Positions 1 through 12,100 of a stretch of 64,000 nucleotides of DNA are shown one piece after another. The first letter of the stretch is position 1; each line of letters begins with the position of its first letter. The stretch is from contig OZ037772.1 in assembly GCA_964035545.1 (NCBI GenBank), positions 2,612,501 through 2,676,500 on the forward strand, written 5' to 3'. Below the pieces are notes generated by a model that made no database searches, was not told where the DNA came from, and saw only the letters and a program-made list of their open reading frames with translations. Made by a program: the position numbers and the translations under genes. Source of the stretch: Bugula neritina (Eukaryota; Bryozoa; Gymnolaemata; Cheilostomatida; Bugulidae).

Positions 1-18
1 ACCGGCTCACCGCAAAGA

Positions 19-2598
19 GTGACGTGGCAGTGGACCCCAGTCGAACAAGAAGCGTTCGACCGCCTCAAGGGCTGCCTACTAACGGCGCCCATCTTGGCCT
101 ACCCAGACCCCACTCTGGAGTACATCCTCGACACGGACGCCAGTGACCAAAATGTTGGCGCTGTGCTGTCACAAGTGCAAGAAGGCCGAGAGGTAGTAGT
201 AGCCTACTACAGCAAGTCTCTCTCACCCGCTGAACGAAATTACTGCACTACCCGCAAGGAGCTGCTGGCAGTAATCAAGTCAGTGAAGCACTTCAGACCC
301 TACCTATACGGCAGGAAGTTCCGGCTGCGTACGGATCATGCCTCGCTGATCTGGTTGTGCAGGAGAGCAGAGCCCTCTAGTCAGGTCGCCCGGTGGCTCG
401 AAACCCTAGCTGAATTCTCATACCGGATCGAACATCGACCGGGCAAGAGACACAGCAATGCGGATGGGTTAAGTCGCCGACCTGACGGAGGTTGCAAACA
501 GTGTCTCAACATCGAGAGGAGGGATGGAGGTCCCCCGCGATGCGAGTTGGAGACGCTGGCTCATCACGGAGCACCGTTTGACTGGGACCAAGGTCAACTC
601 AGACAAAGAGTTGATGAGTCCCCGGAGGATGTACAAAACCTCCGCGCCAACCCTGTATTGGCCGGTAATGTTCGAGAGCTGAAGAAGCTCCAAGAAGAGC
701 TGCCTGGAGTCGTGGCAGACATATACCGGGCCAAAAGGGAAGGGCGACGACCCAGCGAGGAACGCATATGACAGGGATGCGCCGAGTTCCGGCTATACTG
801 TCAGCGTTGGGACTCGCTGCGGATCGGGCAGGATGGGTTGCTAACCATCTCTCTAGCTGCCAGCGGCAGACACCCGGAAAGGAAGAGGGTAGTCTGCCCC
901 ACGGCCATCCGCCGTGAGTTGATTTGGGATACTCACAAACAGGCCCACGCAGGGGTCAAGAGAGTGATATCCAAATTACGACTCCGGTGGTATTGGCCGC
1001 AGATGGAGCGTGACGTCCGGCTCAGAGTCAAACAGTGTGAGATCTGCCAGGCCAGTAAGCATAGCCGCCCCCCTGGTGAAGCAGGACGGCGGAGGCTATA
1101 TGCTGGTAGGCCCTGGCAAGTAGTCGCTGTAGACCTGGTCGGACCCATGCCCCTGACCCCCAGAGGCAATAATTGGATACTAGTACTAACCGACCACTTT
1201 ACTAGGTGGGCGGATGCTCTGGCTATCCCAGACGCATCAGCCCCAACAGTGGCCAGGGCGCTAGACCAACATGTATTCTGTTATTTTGGGCTTCCCGAAC
1301 AGATACACTCTGATCAAGGCGCTCAATTCCAGTCTCAACTGATGAGCGACCTTTGCCACCTCTGGGGAGTAAATCAGAGCAGGACCACCCCCTACCACCC
1401 TCAAGGTAACGGGGTGGTGGTGCGCAACAACCGGATGCTAGGTGATGCACTCCGGAGTCTCCTCCTTGGACGAGGTCAAGAGGAATGGGATACGGTGTTG
1501 CCGCAAGTCATGCGTGCATACCGTAGCACCCCACACACCAGTACTGGTGAGACCCCAAACCTCTTGATGCTCGGGAGAGAGACTCCTGTCCCTGACCATC
1601 TCACCTATCACGTTCCAGAGCAAGACAACTCGGTTTACGAGTATGCCAGTGAACTAGTGGAACGGATGAAGGCCGCACACGAGATACTGCGTCAACAGCA
1701 GTGGAAGGTGCGGCACGAAGATTCCGATGAACCACCTCTCTATCAAACGGGAGATAAGGTGTGGATAGTCAATTACCGTAGGCGTCGCGGACAGGCTGAT
1801 AAACTGAAGCCTAAGTTTGTAGGGCCCTACGTGGTCGTCGAGACTATGCCCAATCATACGTACAAGATTGAGCGCTCAGGACAGGTGTCTATCCAGAATG
1901 AGTCTCGCTTGAAACCGTATTGGGCTAGCCCCGACGGAGTGGGAGAAGCCCCCCCGTTGTTAGAGCCCAGGAGGCAGACAACGACGCGCGGGCGACGGCG
2001 GCATGGACCTGAATACGAAGTGGTCATACCGCGGGAGGAAAACTTGGTGAGAGAGGAGCGGCAACTTTTGTCAACAGAAGCGTGTCCGCCACCGCCAAGT
2101 CTAATTCCATCACTTCCAGAAACCGAGCCGGTTCCGGAAGTGCAAACCCCCACAGAGGGAGGGGCTCCATCCGGAGAACAAGAAGAGCTGACCGCTAACG
2201 GTGAAGTAGAGACGCCATTAGAGGCCCCTACTAACGAACCGGCAAGCGTGTCACCCCCCCTAGAAAGGGGACAGCGTACGAGGAAACCCCCACCGTATTT
2301 GAAAGACTTCGTATGTGACTGCATTAGAAGCGGCGCACATGAAAGGCTAGGGGAAAACCGTACGATAAAATGTTGGAGTTGTGAACCCCACGCAAATATC
2401 AACTTTTGCGAGGGCGGAATAGTGGGAGGAATTAATGCGCGTAAAGCAAATAGTTCCGACCTCGTGCCTCAGAAACGATGCTCAGCCTTTTCTTATGCTG
2501 ACATCGCCAAAGGCAGACGTATCTCACAACCAGCTCCAACCTTACCAAGAACGTTGAGTATGGACATTAATACCGAGTTCCCAGGTAAGCCAGTATAA
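19..2598 (+). pseudogene. Copy A pol remnant: RNase H and integrase, inactivated
   Basis: Translated from base 19, the frame gives the end of RT, the Ty3-type RNase H (DTDAS near 135, KELLAV near 260, TDH near 336), the integrase HHCC zinc-binding region and the DDE core, followed by a GPY-type tail (FVGPY near 1820). The frame is open to 2598 apart from a TGA at 769-771, where copies B and C read CGA. Bases 1-18 lack two nucleotides relative to copy B, so upstream pol is out of frame. The catalytic glutamate of the DDE triad (ERNNR in B and C) is valine here, codon GTG at 1420-1422. Any one of these changes should kill autonomous integration. The C-terminus is proline-rich with a CX1C...CX2C cluster. 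Confidence 0.93.
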
Positions 2599-2615
2599 GT
2601 CTTGTATTCCTATTC

Positions 2616-3689
2616 ATGGAAACGGGCTCGATGCCAGTAAATTCTGAACTAATTCAGCAGATTGAATCAGAATTAATGGGAACCACGTTTCATGTGAATG
2701 ACGATGAAGACACTGTAATGGCCGACGGTCTGTTAGACCTGGAGCTAGACACTGTTCTTGGTCAGTCCACACATGATTCATCAGTTCCTCGAGTGCATTC
2801 CAAAAGCTGTGACTCTCAGGCTAGCAACGGTCGACAGTCACTAGAATTATGTTGTAAAGATCCACCGCGATCTAACAATAATTCTACTTTTGTAGACACA
2901 CTCGCGCCCGTCTCTCCGGGCATGCCTTCTCTAGAGATGGCGTGGGACCCAGAGCCGGCCCCAACAACTTCTACAACCAGGCAACTGCCACCCCAGTTGG
3001 AAGCAACCTCCAACTGGATTACCCCTGCCACAGAGAGAGAAATCAGGACCCATCAAGGAGGTGAGAGTAATCGTGAATGCAACCTCTGCCAGCAGCGATT
3101 CACAAACCACCGCAGACTAAAAGTACACTTGCCGCAGCACTACATCACCACTTTCTGCCCTTGCGAAGAATATAGCTACAATCGTGATTACCTATTGCGG
3201 CACCAACGTACTATGCAGTGTTATCAAGGGCATGTCTATGAAGTAGACGAATCATCCTATCCTGCCTTTCTCAACGCCATCAAACCACTCATCACTGACT
3301 CAGCTCGGCTATCTCGCCTGGAGCAAGGCTTCCCTTCCCCGCGACCCATCATCTCTGGAGCCGCAGACAAACCTACCCAGTCTACTAACTCTCCACCTCA
3401 CAGTCCTCTACGCATGCCGCATACCTTTCCTCGTGTCGTACTACAGAGGGTAGACACAAATGCGTATACACTCCCTCCTCCCCTTCCATCCTCAGAGCGG
3501 AAAAGACACAGACAGCCGACTTCCTCTCGCTCGTCTCCCTGGGCCTGCAACCTACGTGAAGTAGAAGCTAGGGCACACGACTTGGAGCAAGAAGTGTACA
3601 GGCTGGCCCCACGGGTGAAAGCTGCATCCAGTGAACTCAAATATTTACAGGAGTCTATTAAACGCATGAAGCGTGCGGCCCGCAGTTAA
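2616..3689 (+). CDS. Third ORF of the retrotransposon: zinc-finger coiled-coil protein (copy A)
   Basis: This 357-residue ORF begins 17 nt after the pol stop and is not an envelope: no signal peptide or membrane segment is visible. It has an acidic N-terminus (DDEDTVMADGLLDLELDT, about residues 28-45) and then a classic C2H2 finger (C-x2-C-x12-H-x3-H, about residues 154-175). A second finger of type C-x1-C-x12-H-x5-C follows, then a proline/serine-rich stretch and a C-terminal region rich in E, L and K that looks like a coiled coil. Function is unknown; nucleic-acid binding is an inference from the fingers. Copy A differs from copy B at roughly 15 residues, including Gly to Glu inside the second finger (CPCEEY). 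The frame is fully open although pol of this copy is dead. Confidence 0.8.
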   Translation: METGSMPVNSELIQQIESELMGTTFHVNDDEDTVMADGLLDLELDTVLGQSTHDSSVPRVHSKSCDSQASNGRQSLELCCKDPPRSNNNSTFVDTLAPVSPGMPSLEMAWDPEPAPTTSTTRQLPPQLEATSNWITPATEREIRTHQGGESNRECNLCQQRFTNHRRLKVHLPQHYITTFCPCEEYSYNRDYLLRHQRTMQCYQGHVYEVDESSYPAFLNAIKPLITDSARLSRLEQGFPSPRPIISGAADKPTQSTNSPPHSPLRMPHTFPRVVLQRVDTNAYTLPPPLPSSERKRHRQPTSSRSSPWACNLREVEARAHDLEQEVYRLAPRVKAASSELKYLQESIKRMKRAARS

Positions 3690-3959
3690 CTTGAGTCTAC
3701 CTACAACTCCATACTACTCATTCCCCTACCTCTCTGTGGCATTCCCTACCGTAATGGTGGCACGTACTCTACATGTAGATAGGACCTTCTCTTGCTTATT
3801 ACTTAGTGTGCACGTTATATATACCTGTATATTTTTATCAGTTGTTGTTGTTTTTTTTGTATATACTTTTATACTGTTCTCTTACCCCCCCCCCCCCCAC
3901 AACGAAGTATACGTTTTTTTTATGTGAATTTTATTTTATCAGAAAGTGGGCTCTCTGCT

Positions 3960-3970
3960 GGAGGGGGCAG
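3960..3970 (+). other. Polypurine tract of copy A
   Basis: The purine-rich run GGAGGGGGCAG directly abuts the 3' LTR. This is the expected position of the plus-strand primer for reverse transcription, and the same run precedes the 3' LTR in copies B and C. Confidence 0.8.
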
Positions 3971-4274
3971 TGTGGTGGCTCGTGGAGCTACCAGCAACAC
4001 AATACGCAAGGTTGCGTATTGACCCGGAACAATGTATTAGCCAATTAGCTAGGCTGTTTTATGAGAGTAGTAGCAGCTTCGCGCTACTAGCTCAGTTGAG
4101 GATAGTGCTGTAAATTAAATAGACGTGCGTATCATTACTGTTGTACATTAGATTTTATTATGTATTCTTGTATTAAAATATAACGATATCTACTTGACTT
4201 AACTGGTGACGTTTCTCTAGTGATAAATAGACTCTCTTGGTGGCACATCAACCCTAAATCTGAAAATCATAACA
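3971..4274 (+). repeat. 3' LTR of copy A (304 bp)
   Basis: Starts TGTGGTGGCT and ends ATAACA, matching the copy B LTRs at the same length with scattered substitutions. It contains the conserved inverted repeat CAATACGCAA-GG-TTGCGTATTG near its start and a second small stem around the TTCGCG sequence. Confidence 0.95.
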
Positions 4275-5914
4275 ATATTATATTTATATAACAAATCGCA
4301 TTGTAGTTCCCTAAGCCAAGCGTAACTGGTTATTGTAGGTCACGTGACTCAACAGATACACGCCCCTTCTGCTGTAACATTATAACGTCATTGAACACAG
4401 TCCTCCACACGTTGACTGAAGAGGGCTACACACTGATAACTCGGAGGTTAGTATAACATTTATAGACTTAGTTTATCCATAGTCGGCAATCAGTATAAGT
4501 ATTACATTTACTACATTGCTATAACTATTAGAATTAGATTCAGTGTTGCAATCAGTTTTAATACCACGCTCGCTACCATCATCATTAAATTTATTTAAAA
4601 TGATTATCTTAACAAGTTATACTTGTAGTAGGTTTATTAATATTATTATTTATAACCAGTGAGTCACTTATCTTTACTTTGTAAATTTATGATTGTAACA
4701 CTGAATAGCATTATCATCATTATAATTATAATAATAATTATAATTATAATTGCAAGTTTTTAAATTAATGTTACACTTACTCGATTTGAATATCAGAATA
4801 TCTTACCACTGGCACTAGTCAGTTATTAATGACAGTGCATAGTGATCACTGCATGTGAGACATTGTCATACCCTGCACATTCCAATGCACTGCCCTTCTG
4901 TATTCATTGTGAATAGCATATTTAGTTGGCTTATATTATTTTACTCAGCTTTGATTATACAACTAACATGTACTGCACTGCTCTAATTTATGTAACAACA
5001 CTAGTTGCTACTATCTTTACCTCTAAATTTATATCATTTAAAAAACTAACATATTTACATGATAGGTATTAAAGTTAAAGTTACATCATTGGAATTGACT
5101 ATTCTATAGATTACTGAGAATATAAGGTTAGCCGCATTTATATGATGTTGTAGACATAAAATATGAGGTTAGTGTTAATAAATCATTTGCTAGGTAAGAG
5201 TGTAGAATAAATAATTTGCTAGAGATGAGTGTAGAAGCTGCCAACTCATGAAACAACTACACCTGACCTAACAGAAGCACAAACATGTTAAATTAGTTTG
5301 TTTCACACCACCATAGTTTCTATTAGATGATTAGAATAGCAAACTAGCAATTGATGGCATGTTTCCTGACAGATGGAAGGGTGACTCTAAGTAACATATT
5401 AAATCATGCATCACTAACACTGCAGAAATGTTAAAATGAGTTTTGTCATGTAGATTATCAAGGAAACAAAGAATTTCCAACACCCAGCACAAAATATTTC
5501 ATAGAACTATGTTTTCTCACACTGCTATGTTCCCCCTGTTTAGTTTCTCACTCATGCTATACACTCCTTGCTATGTAATAGTTCAAAGTACACCCTGGGA
5601 AGGAACAAAGTCTATCCTATGCTCAGGTGTAGACTCTGTCCCAGTAGTGTGTCAAAGTATTCAGTTAGAAACACATTATTATTGGGAGTTCATGAAATAT
5701 CCAGCTTATATAAGCAGCTGAGTCAAATTCTGCTGTTTGTTCATGAAATTATTACGTAACTCACTGGTATTCATGTTTCACTTTTCCTCTACATATTTAT
5801 AGTCTGGATATGACTTAGAACTTAATAGGTCAGTCTTTGGTTGGGAAGGCGAAGGACAAACCTTTACAGATGTAGTGTGAAATATTATGCTAAGAGTATG
5901 TGTATCTTTTACAG
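4275..5914. other. AT-rich non-coding DNA between copy A and the RING exon
   Basis: No coding exon was recognised. There is a short TAA/TTA-rich stretch near 4715-4755. A pyrimidine-AG sequence at 5905-5914 could be a 3' splice site, so part of this stretch may be a 5' UTR intron of the next gene. The promoter of that gene was not identified. Confidence 0.5.
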
Positions 5915-5937
5915 GATTTCCTTATTATATAACCAAG

Positions 5938-6119
5938 ATGGCAGAATCCAGAGTTGTGAAAAAGAGACTAAACAATTCGTATCGCTGTGGGTACTGCTCG
6001 CAGTACTTCAACAAACTTGAAGATCCCAGAACTCTGCCCTGTCTGCATGTGTACTGCATGAGATGTTTGAAGACTGACATCGGTGGTAGGAAGGATCATA
6101 TCAGATGTGCTTATTGTAG
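5938..6119 (+). CDS. Exon 1 of TRIM-like gene: RING finger
   Basis: Begins ATGGCAGAATCC and encodes 60 residues plus two bases. The zinc ligands follow CGYC...LPCLHVYCMRC...CAYC, the C3HC4 RING pattern. The exon ends at TGTAG with donor GTGAGT at 6120. It may extend 5' to an acceptor at 5914 as untranslated sequence. It is isolated from exon 2 by 9.7 kb and lies between two directly repeated retrotransposons. Confidence 0.88.
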
Positions 6120-9100
6120 GTGAGTTACAGTACATAACACAATATATCATGTCATAGGCTTGCATATGATTTTCTCACTACCACCTAGGAGTTGTCTGAT
6201 CTGTGTCTATGAAAAGCAAACAATACTGTATGTTCTATGTGAACTCTGGTTACTAACTTGTGGAGTGTGTGGATATCTTTTCATTAGGTAGAGAAAATAA
6301 CTGTTATGTAGATTACATCATCAGCTGTCCTCTCTTGTTGAATTGTGGTGATGTTGGATGTCATGGGATTGGGGTTGTCTCCTCATTATATTATTTTGTT
6401 CTCATACAGTACAAGACTTGTTAGACCAACCTTTTTCATATCATCCCCACTTTCATACATGTTTACTATTAATTATCCCCCCTTTAAAAAACCAAAAAAA
6501 TTTATGACTGACATAATGATAATAAAGATTACAATGCAATATTTTTCCTATTACATTTGAATATAATATAATTATTTCTGATAATTATATTATGCATGTA
6601 TAAAACACAGAGCAGTTCAATTATTAATATTATGGCTGCAGCTGATGACATTGTGTCAGCTTGCTTTCAAACCTCCCACCCCAACCCCTAAACCCCAACC
6701 CCAATATTGTAATTAAAACACATTCATGTAGAAGTAGACTGAGATGACAGAATTGGTTAAATAGATAAGCTAAGATGAATGCTTATAGATATGCATGTAC
6801 ATGTAACTTGCAAAAGCTCAAAAGTCTTTAACAAACTGCTTGAAATTGTCAAAATCGAAATCCAGGCTCCCCCTACGAAGCCCAAAATTCCCTCTTATAG
6901 GGGGATTCTCCCAGGTTGGGAACCACTGTGTTGAATTGACTTATGTTTACTATCTTCTTTCCTGTGATTAGAAATATGTATGATGTTGTCATGACAACAG
7001 AGTTGCTGTGGCACAAAGTACAGTTTACTAGTATGTAGTGATTGTGTAGTGAGAGTGGAGTGTTTGGTTATTGTCCATGGTTATGTGTAATCTGTAAGGA
7101 GTAGAATTATATTATTTTAATATAATGTTGAGAGAGGTACTTTTATAATGGCAGTTTGCTCAATAGCTTTAGTTCTAATGCGATAGACTCATAGCTCTGG
7201 AGTCTAGCAGCTGTTACTATTACCACTAGCTGTTCAAAATTCTGCCAACATCCGGGCTGCCAAAGCATAATAGCCATTGACATTAAGGCCAAGCAGTCAC
7301 TGGGAAATTATTTGACTAAAGAGCAGGTCTTATGACAATTAGTAGTCAGTCCCTTAGACAGGAAACAGTGATTCCGTGACCTATTTAGTTAAATCCAGTG
7401 CTGAAATTTTAATAGATTATTAGACGGCCATCACAATTGTATTTGGTAGTGAGTTGTACAATATAATATTATGGGGTGTCAATCAGTGTCTAATATAGTC
7501 TGTGAATTGAGTGTCTCCTTTAGCTTTGATGAGTTGATTACTTCTTCTACCATCAGTCAGTTGTATTGAGTGTTACTTTGTATTGAGTGATGAATAGTGT
7601 TAAGGATTTGGGCTTATATTATGCCAACCCCCCCCCCCTGACTTAGACTGTGACCCAACCTGCTGCACATACATAGCAGTACTACACTGAAGATAGTCAA
7701 CATGTGTATATATCATATTGTGGTGGCTCGTGGAGCTACCAGCAACACAATACGCAAGGTTGCGTATTGACCCGGAACAATGTATTAGCCAATTAACTAA
7801 GCTGTTTGATAAGTAATAGTAGCCGCTTCGCGCTACTAGCTCAGTTGAGGATAGTGCTGTAAATTAAGTAGACGTGCGTATCATTACTGTTGTGCATTGG
7901 ATTTTATTATGTATTCTTGTATTAAATATAACAATATCTACTCGACTTAACTGGTGACGTTTCTCTAGTGTTAAATAGACTCTCTTGGTGGCACATCAAC
8001 CCTAAAACTGAAAACTATAACAGTGGTGGCAGCGGTGGGATAGTGTATATCAAAGATGGAGACTGAAAACGCTGGAATGCAACCACCCCCAGTAGAAGGT
8101 GAGCGTAGAAATGCTGTTAACCCTGTAAACTATGAAGGAGAAGAAGCTTATAAACATTACTTGAAAGCTCCCACCTTTACTGGGTCGGAAGATGTCGAAC
8201 AATTCATACAAGAATTTAGAGAAGTAATGGAAGTTGCTCAATGGCCGCATAGAGTGGCCCTCATTCAGTTGCGGAGAGCAGTGACGGAGCAAGCCAAGCC
8301 GTACGGAGTGGGAACGGACGTAAACGGCATACTGGCTGCGCTGCGGGCCCGTTTTGGCACCTCCGTCATAGACGCTCGGACCAAGCTGGAGAGATTGTGC
8401 CGCACCCCGCGGACCTCGCTGCAAGAACATGCCGCGACGATGAAGAAGCTGGCGCAGATTGCATATAGCGATCTGCCAGCACAACACCAAGAGCGTTACA
8501 CCTATGGCGCCTTTGTCCAGTCCCTAAACGACCTGGGCCTAGACCATCACCTACGAGCTAAAGGGATAACCAGAATGGAGGATGCCCTGAAGGCTGGAGA
8601 AGCTTACCTGTTGGCTACCCAAATGCATCGAGCACAGCGGAACCCACCAGTAGTTGGAGTCAGCGCTGCTCGGGCTACGACAGGCTCCGAAGCCCTCCCG
8701 CTGGAAGCCGAAGTGGACCGTATGGTAGAGATGCTGGGACAATTGGTAACCATTCTGGCTGGTGCTGGCCCCGGTCAGGCCTTGCGGATGCCCCCAACAC
8801 ATGTGGGGCAAGGCTGGAGTAGCGCTGATCAGAACCAGAGACAGGAAGGACGACCCCAATACCAGGGGGCGTTAAACTGTCACGGCCCGCGGACATTCTC
8901 CCTCCCCGCGGGCCGCAACTAAAGGAGCATGATGGAACACGCCGTCGGCTGTCCGTACGGACGCGGCGGAACATTCTACCCGAGTGGCAGGTACCACGCA
9001 GGACTAGTAGGCCCGCACAACGGCCCAGTACCTTTTCCCTGCCACTCGCTAACCGGTTTCACCGGTTACCTCGGGAGGAGGAGCCCGCCACTGAAATGGA

Positions 9101-12100
9101 GCCAGAAGGCCCAGTGGAGAGGCCCAAACCCCGCCGGCACCAACCTCGCCGCCGGAAGCCCCGTAAACCACGGGTGAAACCCCCGCCGTCCTGTCAAACC
9201 AGGACAGCACATGCGGGGGGGGTGAAAGTACAACCACATGGAGAGAGCTATCTCCTACCCGGAAAGGTGGCCGGCAACGCCGTCACTTTCCTGCTCGACT
9301 CCGGTTGTACTACCAACCTTCTCAGCCGTAGAGTCTTTGAGGCACTGCCCCGCCGGGACAGGGATAGAGTACGACCGTATACTGGAGAACATGGCACCCT
9401 GGCAGACGGGTCATGTATCCCCTTTTATGGTATTATCGAGCTCCCTGGGCGTGTCCGAGATCAGGCTGTACAGGAGACCTTTATCATAGGTCAACTGGAA
9501 GAAGATGCTATCCTCGGAATGCCCTTCTTGAAGCAGCACCAGTGCCGAATAGATTTCAGTAAGTCGGTGGTGCTGATGGGCGGGCGAGAACTCGCCTGTG
9601 TGGATAAGTTTGGGCGTCCCCTGGTGGGCGGTGTTTAGGTAGTTCGAAACTGCACCGTACCCGGACGCTCCAGAGCTACTATCCACTGCCGAGTGAACAG
9701 CAACCGGATAGCCAGGCTCGGGGTTGTTGAAAGCGCGCACGAAAAGATCCAACTCGCCAGTAGTTTAAACCGACTAACTGAGCGAGGGGAGGTCTTAGTG
9801 CAGTGCGTCAACCCCTTTACCGAGCCCATTGAGCTCCCAGCTGGGTCAATGCTGGGCCGGTTCCATTCCGTCCAGGAAGAGGACGTGGGCCCGTCGCTGG
9901 GTGACGCGACGGAGGCACCCCCTCGACACCCTATTCAGGGACGAGGGGCAGTCCCAACACATCTCCGGGAGTTATACGAAACAGCCAGTGGCGGCTGCGC
10001 GAGTAACAGAGAACGCCAAGCTATGGCCAAGTTACTACGCGACTACGGTGATGTGTTCAGTAGCGGAGAGCATGACGTGGGACTGACTGGAATTGTCAGA
10101 CACGAAATACCGCTGACTGCAGGAACAGTCCCTGTCCGGCAACCCACGCGCAGGCTGGGGCCGGAGAAAGAGAAGGAGGTTAGCCGACAAGTACGGGATC
10201 TTCTGGACCGGGGACTGATAGAGCCCGCCCATAGTGCGTGGAGCTCGACAGTCGTACTGGTCCGGAAGAAAGACGGCAGTTGGCGGTTCTGTGTGGACTA
10301 CCGCAAACTCAATAGCGTAACCATACAGGACGCCTACCCTCTACCTCGTATTGACGAGTCATTGGACGCCCTAGCCGGCAGCAAGTACTTCAGTACGTTA
10401 GACTTGCTAAGCGGCTATTGGCAGGTTCCTCTGAGTCCCGACGCCCAAGAGAAAGCGGCGTTTATCACACGGGACGGTTTGTGGAAGTGGAAGGTGCTGC
10501 CCTTCGGGTTAACCTCCGCCCCAGCCACCTTCCAGAGGCTGATGGAACAAGTCCTTAGCGGACTCCATTGGAAGACACTGCTGGTCTACCTCGATGATGT
10601 CATCGTAATCTCTCCAGACTTCGAGACACATGTCAGTCGTCTGCAGGAGGTTTTCGAGAGACTCCGAGGTGCCGGTCTTAAGCTCAAACCTTCCAAGTGC
10701 GCTCTGTTGCAGCCGGAGGTCAAGTACCTGGGGCACGTTGTCGGTCGAAACGGCGTGGCAACGGATCCCGAAAAGGTACGGGCAGTAGAAGACTGGGTCA
10801 CCCCCCAGGACTTGACCGGACTCCGGGCTTTCTTGGGGCTGGTAGGGTATTACAGGCAATACATACCAGACTTTGCGGGCATAGCCCAGCCGTTAAACCG
10901 GCTTACCGCAAAGGGAGTGACGTGGCAGTGGACTCCAGTCGAACAAGAAGCGTTCGACCGCCTCAAGGGCTGCCTCCTAACGGCGCCCATCTTGGCCTAC
11001 CCAGACCCCACTCTGGAGTACATCCTAGACACGGACGCCAGTGACCAGAATGTTGGCGCTGTGCTGTCACAAGTGCAGGAAGGCCGAGAAGTAGTAGTAG
11101 CCTACTACAGCAAATCTCTCTCTCCCGCTGAACGAAATTACTGCACTACCCGCAAGGAGCTGCTGGCAGTAATCAAGTCAGTGAAGCACTTCAGACCATA
11201 CCTATATGGCAGGAAGTTCCGGCTGCGTATGGATCATGCCTCGCTGATCTGGTTGTGCAGGAGAGCAGAGCCCTCCAGTCAGGTCGCCCGGTGGCTCGAA
11301 ATCCTAGCTGAATTCTCGTACCGGATCGAACACCGACCGGGCAAGAGACACAGCAATGCGGATGGGTTGAGTCGCCGACCTGACGGAGGTTGCAAACAGT
11401 GTCTCAACATCGAGAGGAGGGATGGAGGTCCCCCACGATGCGAGTTGGAGACGCTGGCTCATCACGGAGCACCGTTTGACTGGGATCAAGGTCAACTCAG
11501 GCAAAGAGTTGATGAGTCCCCGGAGGATGTACAAAACCTCCGCGCCAACCCTGTACTGGCCGGTAATGTTCGAGAGCTGAAGAAGCTCCAAGAGGAGCTG
11601 CCTGGAGTCGTGGCAGACATCTACCGGGCCAAAAGGGAAGGGCGACGACCCAGCGAGGAACGCATACGACAGGGATTCGCCGAGTTCCGGCTATACTGTC
11701 AGCGTTGGGACTCGCTGCGGATCGGGCAGGATGGGTTGCTAACCATCTCTCTAGCTGCCAGCGGCAGACACCCGGAAAGGAAGAGGGTAGTCTGCCCCAC
11801 GGCCATCCGCATTTAGTGTTGATTTGGGATACCCACAAGCAGGCCCACGCAGGGGTCAAGCGAGTGATATCCAAATTACGACTCCGGTGGTATTGGCCGC
11901 AGATGGAGCGTGACGTCCGGCTCAGAGTCAAACAGTGTGAGATCTGCCAGGCCAGTAAGCATAGCCGCCCCCCTGGTGAAGCAGGACGGCGGAGGCTATA
12001 TGCTGGTAGGCCCTGGCAAGTAGTCGCTGTAGACCTGGTTGGACCCATGCCCCTGACCCCCAGAGGAAATAATTGGATCCTAGTACTAACCGACCACTTT

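Larger units (their letters stand above)
1..4274 (+). mobile_element. Ty3/gypsy LTR retrotransposon copy A, 3' part (family 1)
   Basis: The window opens inside pol of an LTR retrotransposon that continues left of base 1. In order it shows RNase H, integrase, a third ORF, a purine-rich tract at 3960-3970 and a 304-bp 3' LTR at 3971-4274. The sequence is nearly identical to copy B (7719-15155) and copy C (35362-42420). The four bases after the LTR are ATAT, the same as the copy B target duplication, but the left end is not visible, so no duplication can be confirmed. Copy A lies just upstream of the RING exon of the TRIM-like gene and in the same orientation. Confidence 0.95.

Noticed and set aside
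1854-2402. 182-codon antisense frames opposite pol (also at 12754 and 37223)
   Set aside because: They are shadows of the pol C-terminus; conserved only because the sense strand is.
2616-3689. The third ORF as a retroviral-type envelope
   Set aside because: No signal peptide, transmembrane segment or cleavage-site pattern; zinc fingers and a coiled coil instead.
11705-11816. Apparent N-terminal extension of the copy B integrase frame
   Set aside because: It overlaps the end of the upstream pol frame out of register; the real integrase sequence in this frame starts at about 11817.
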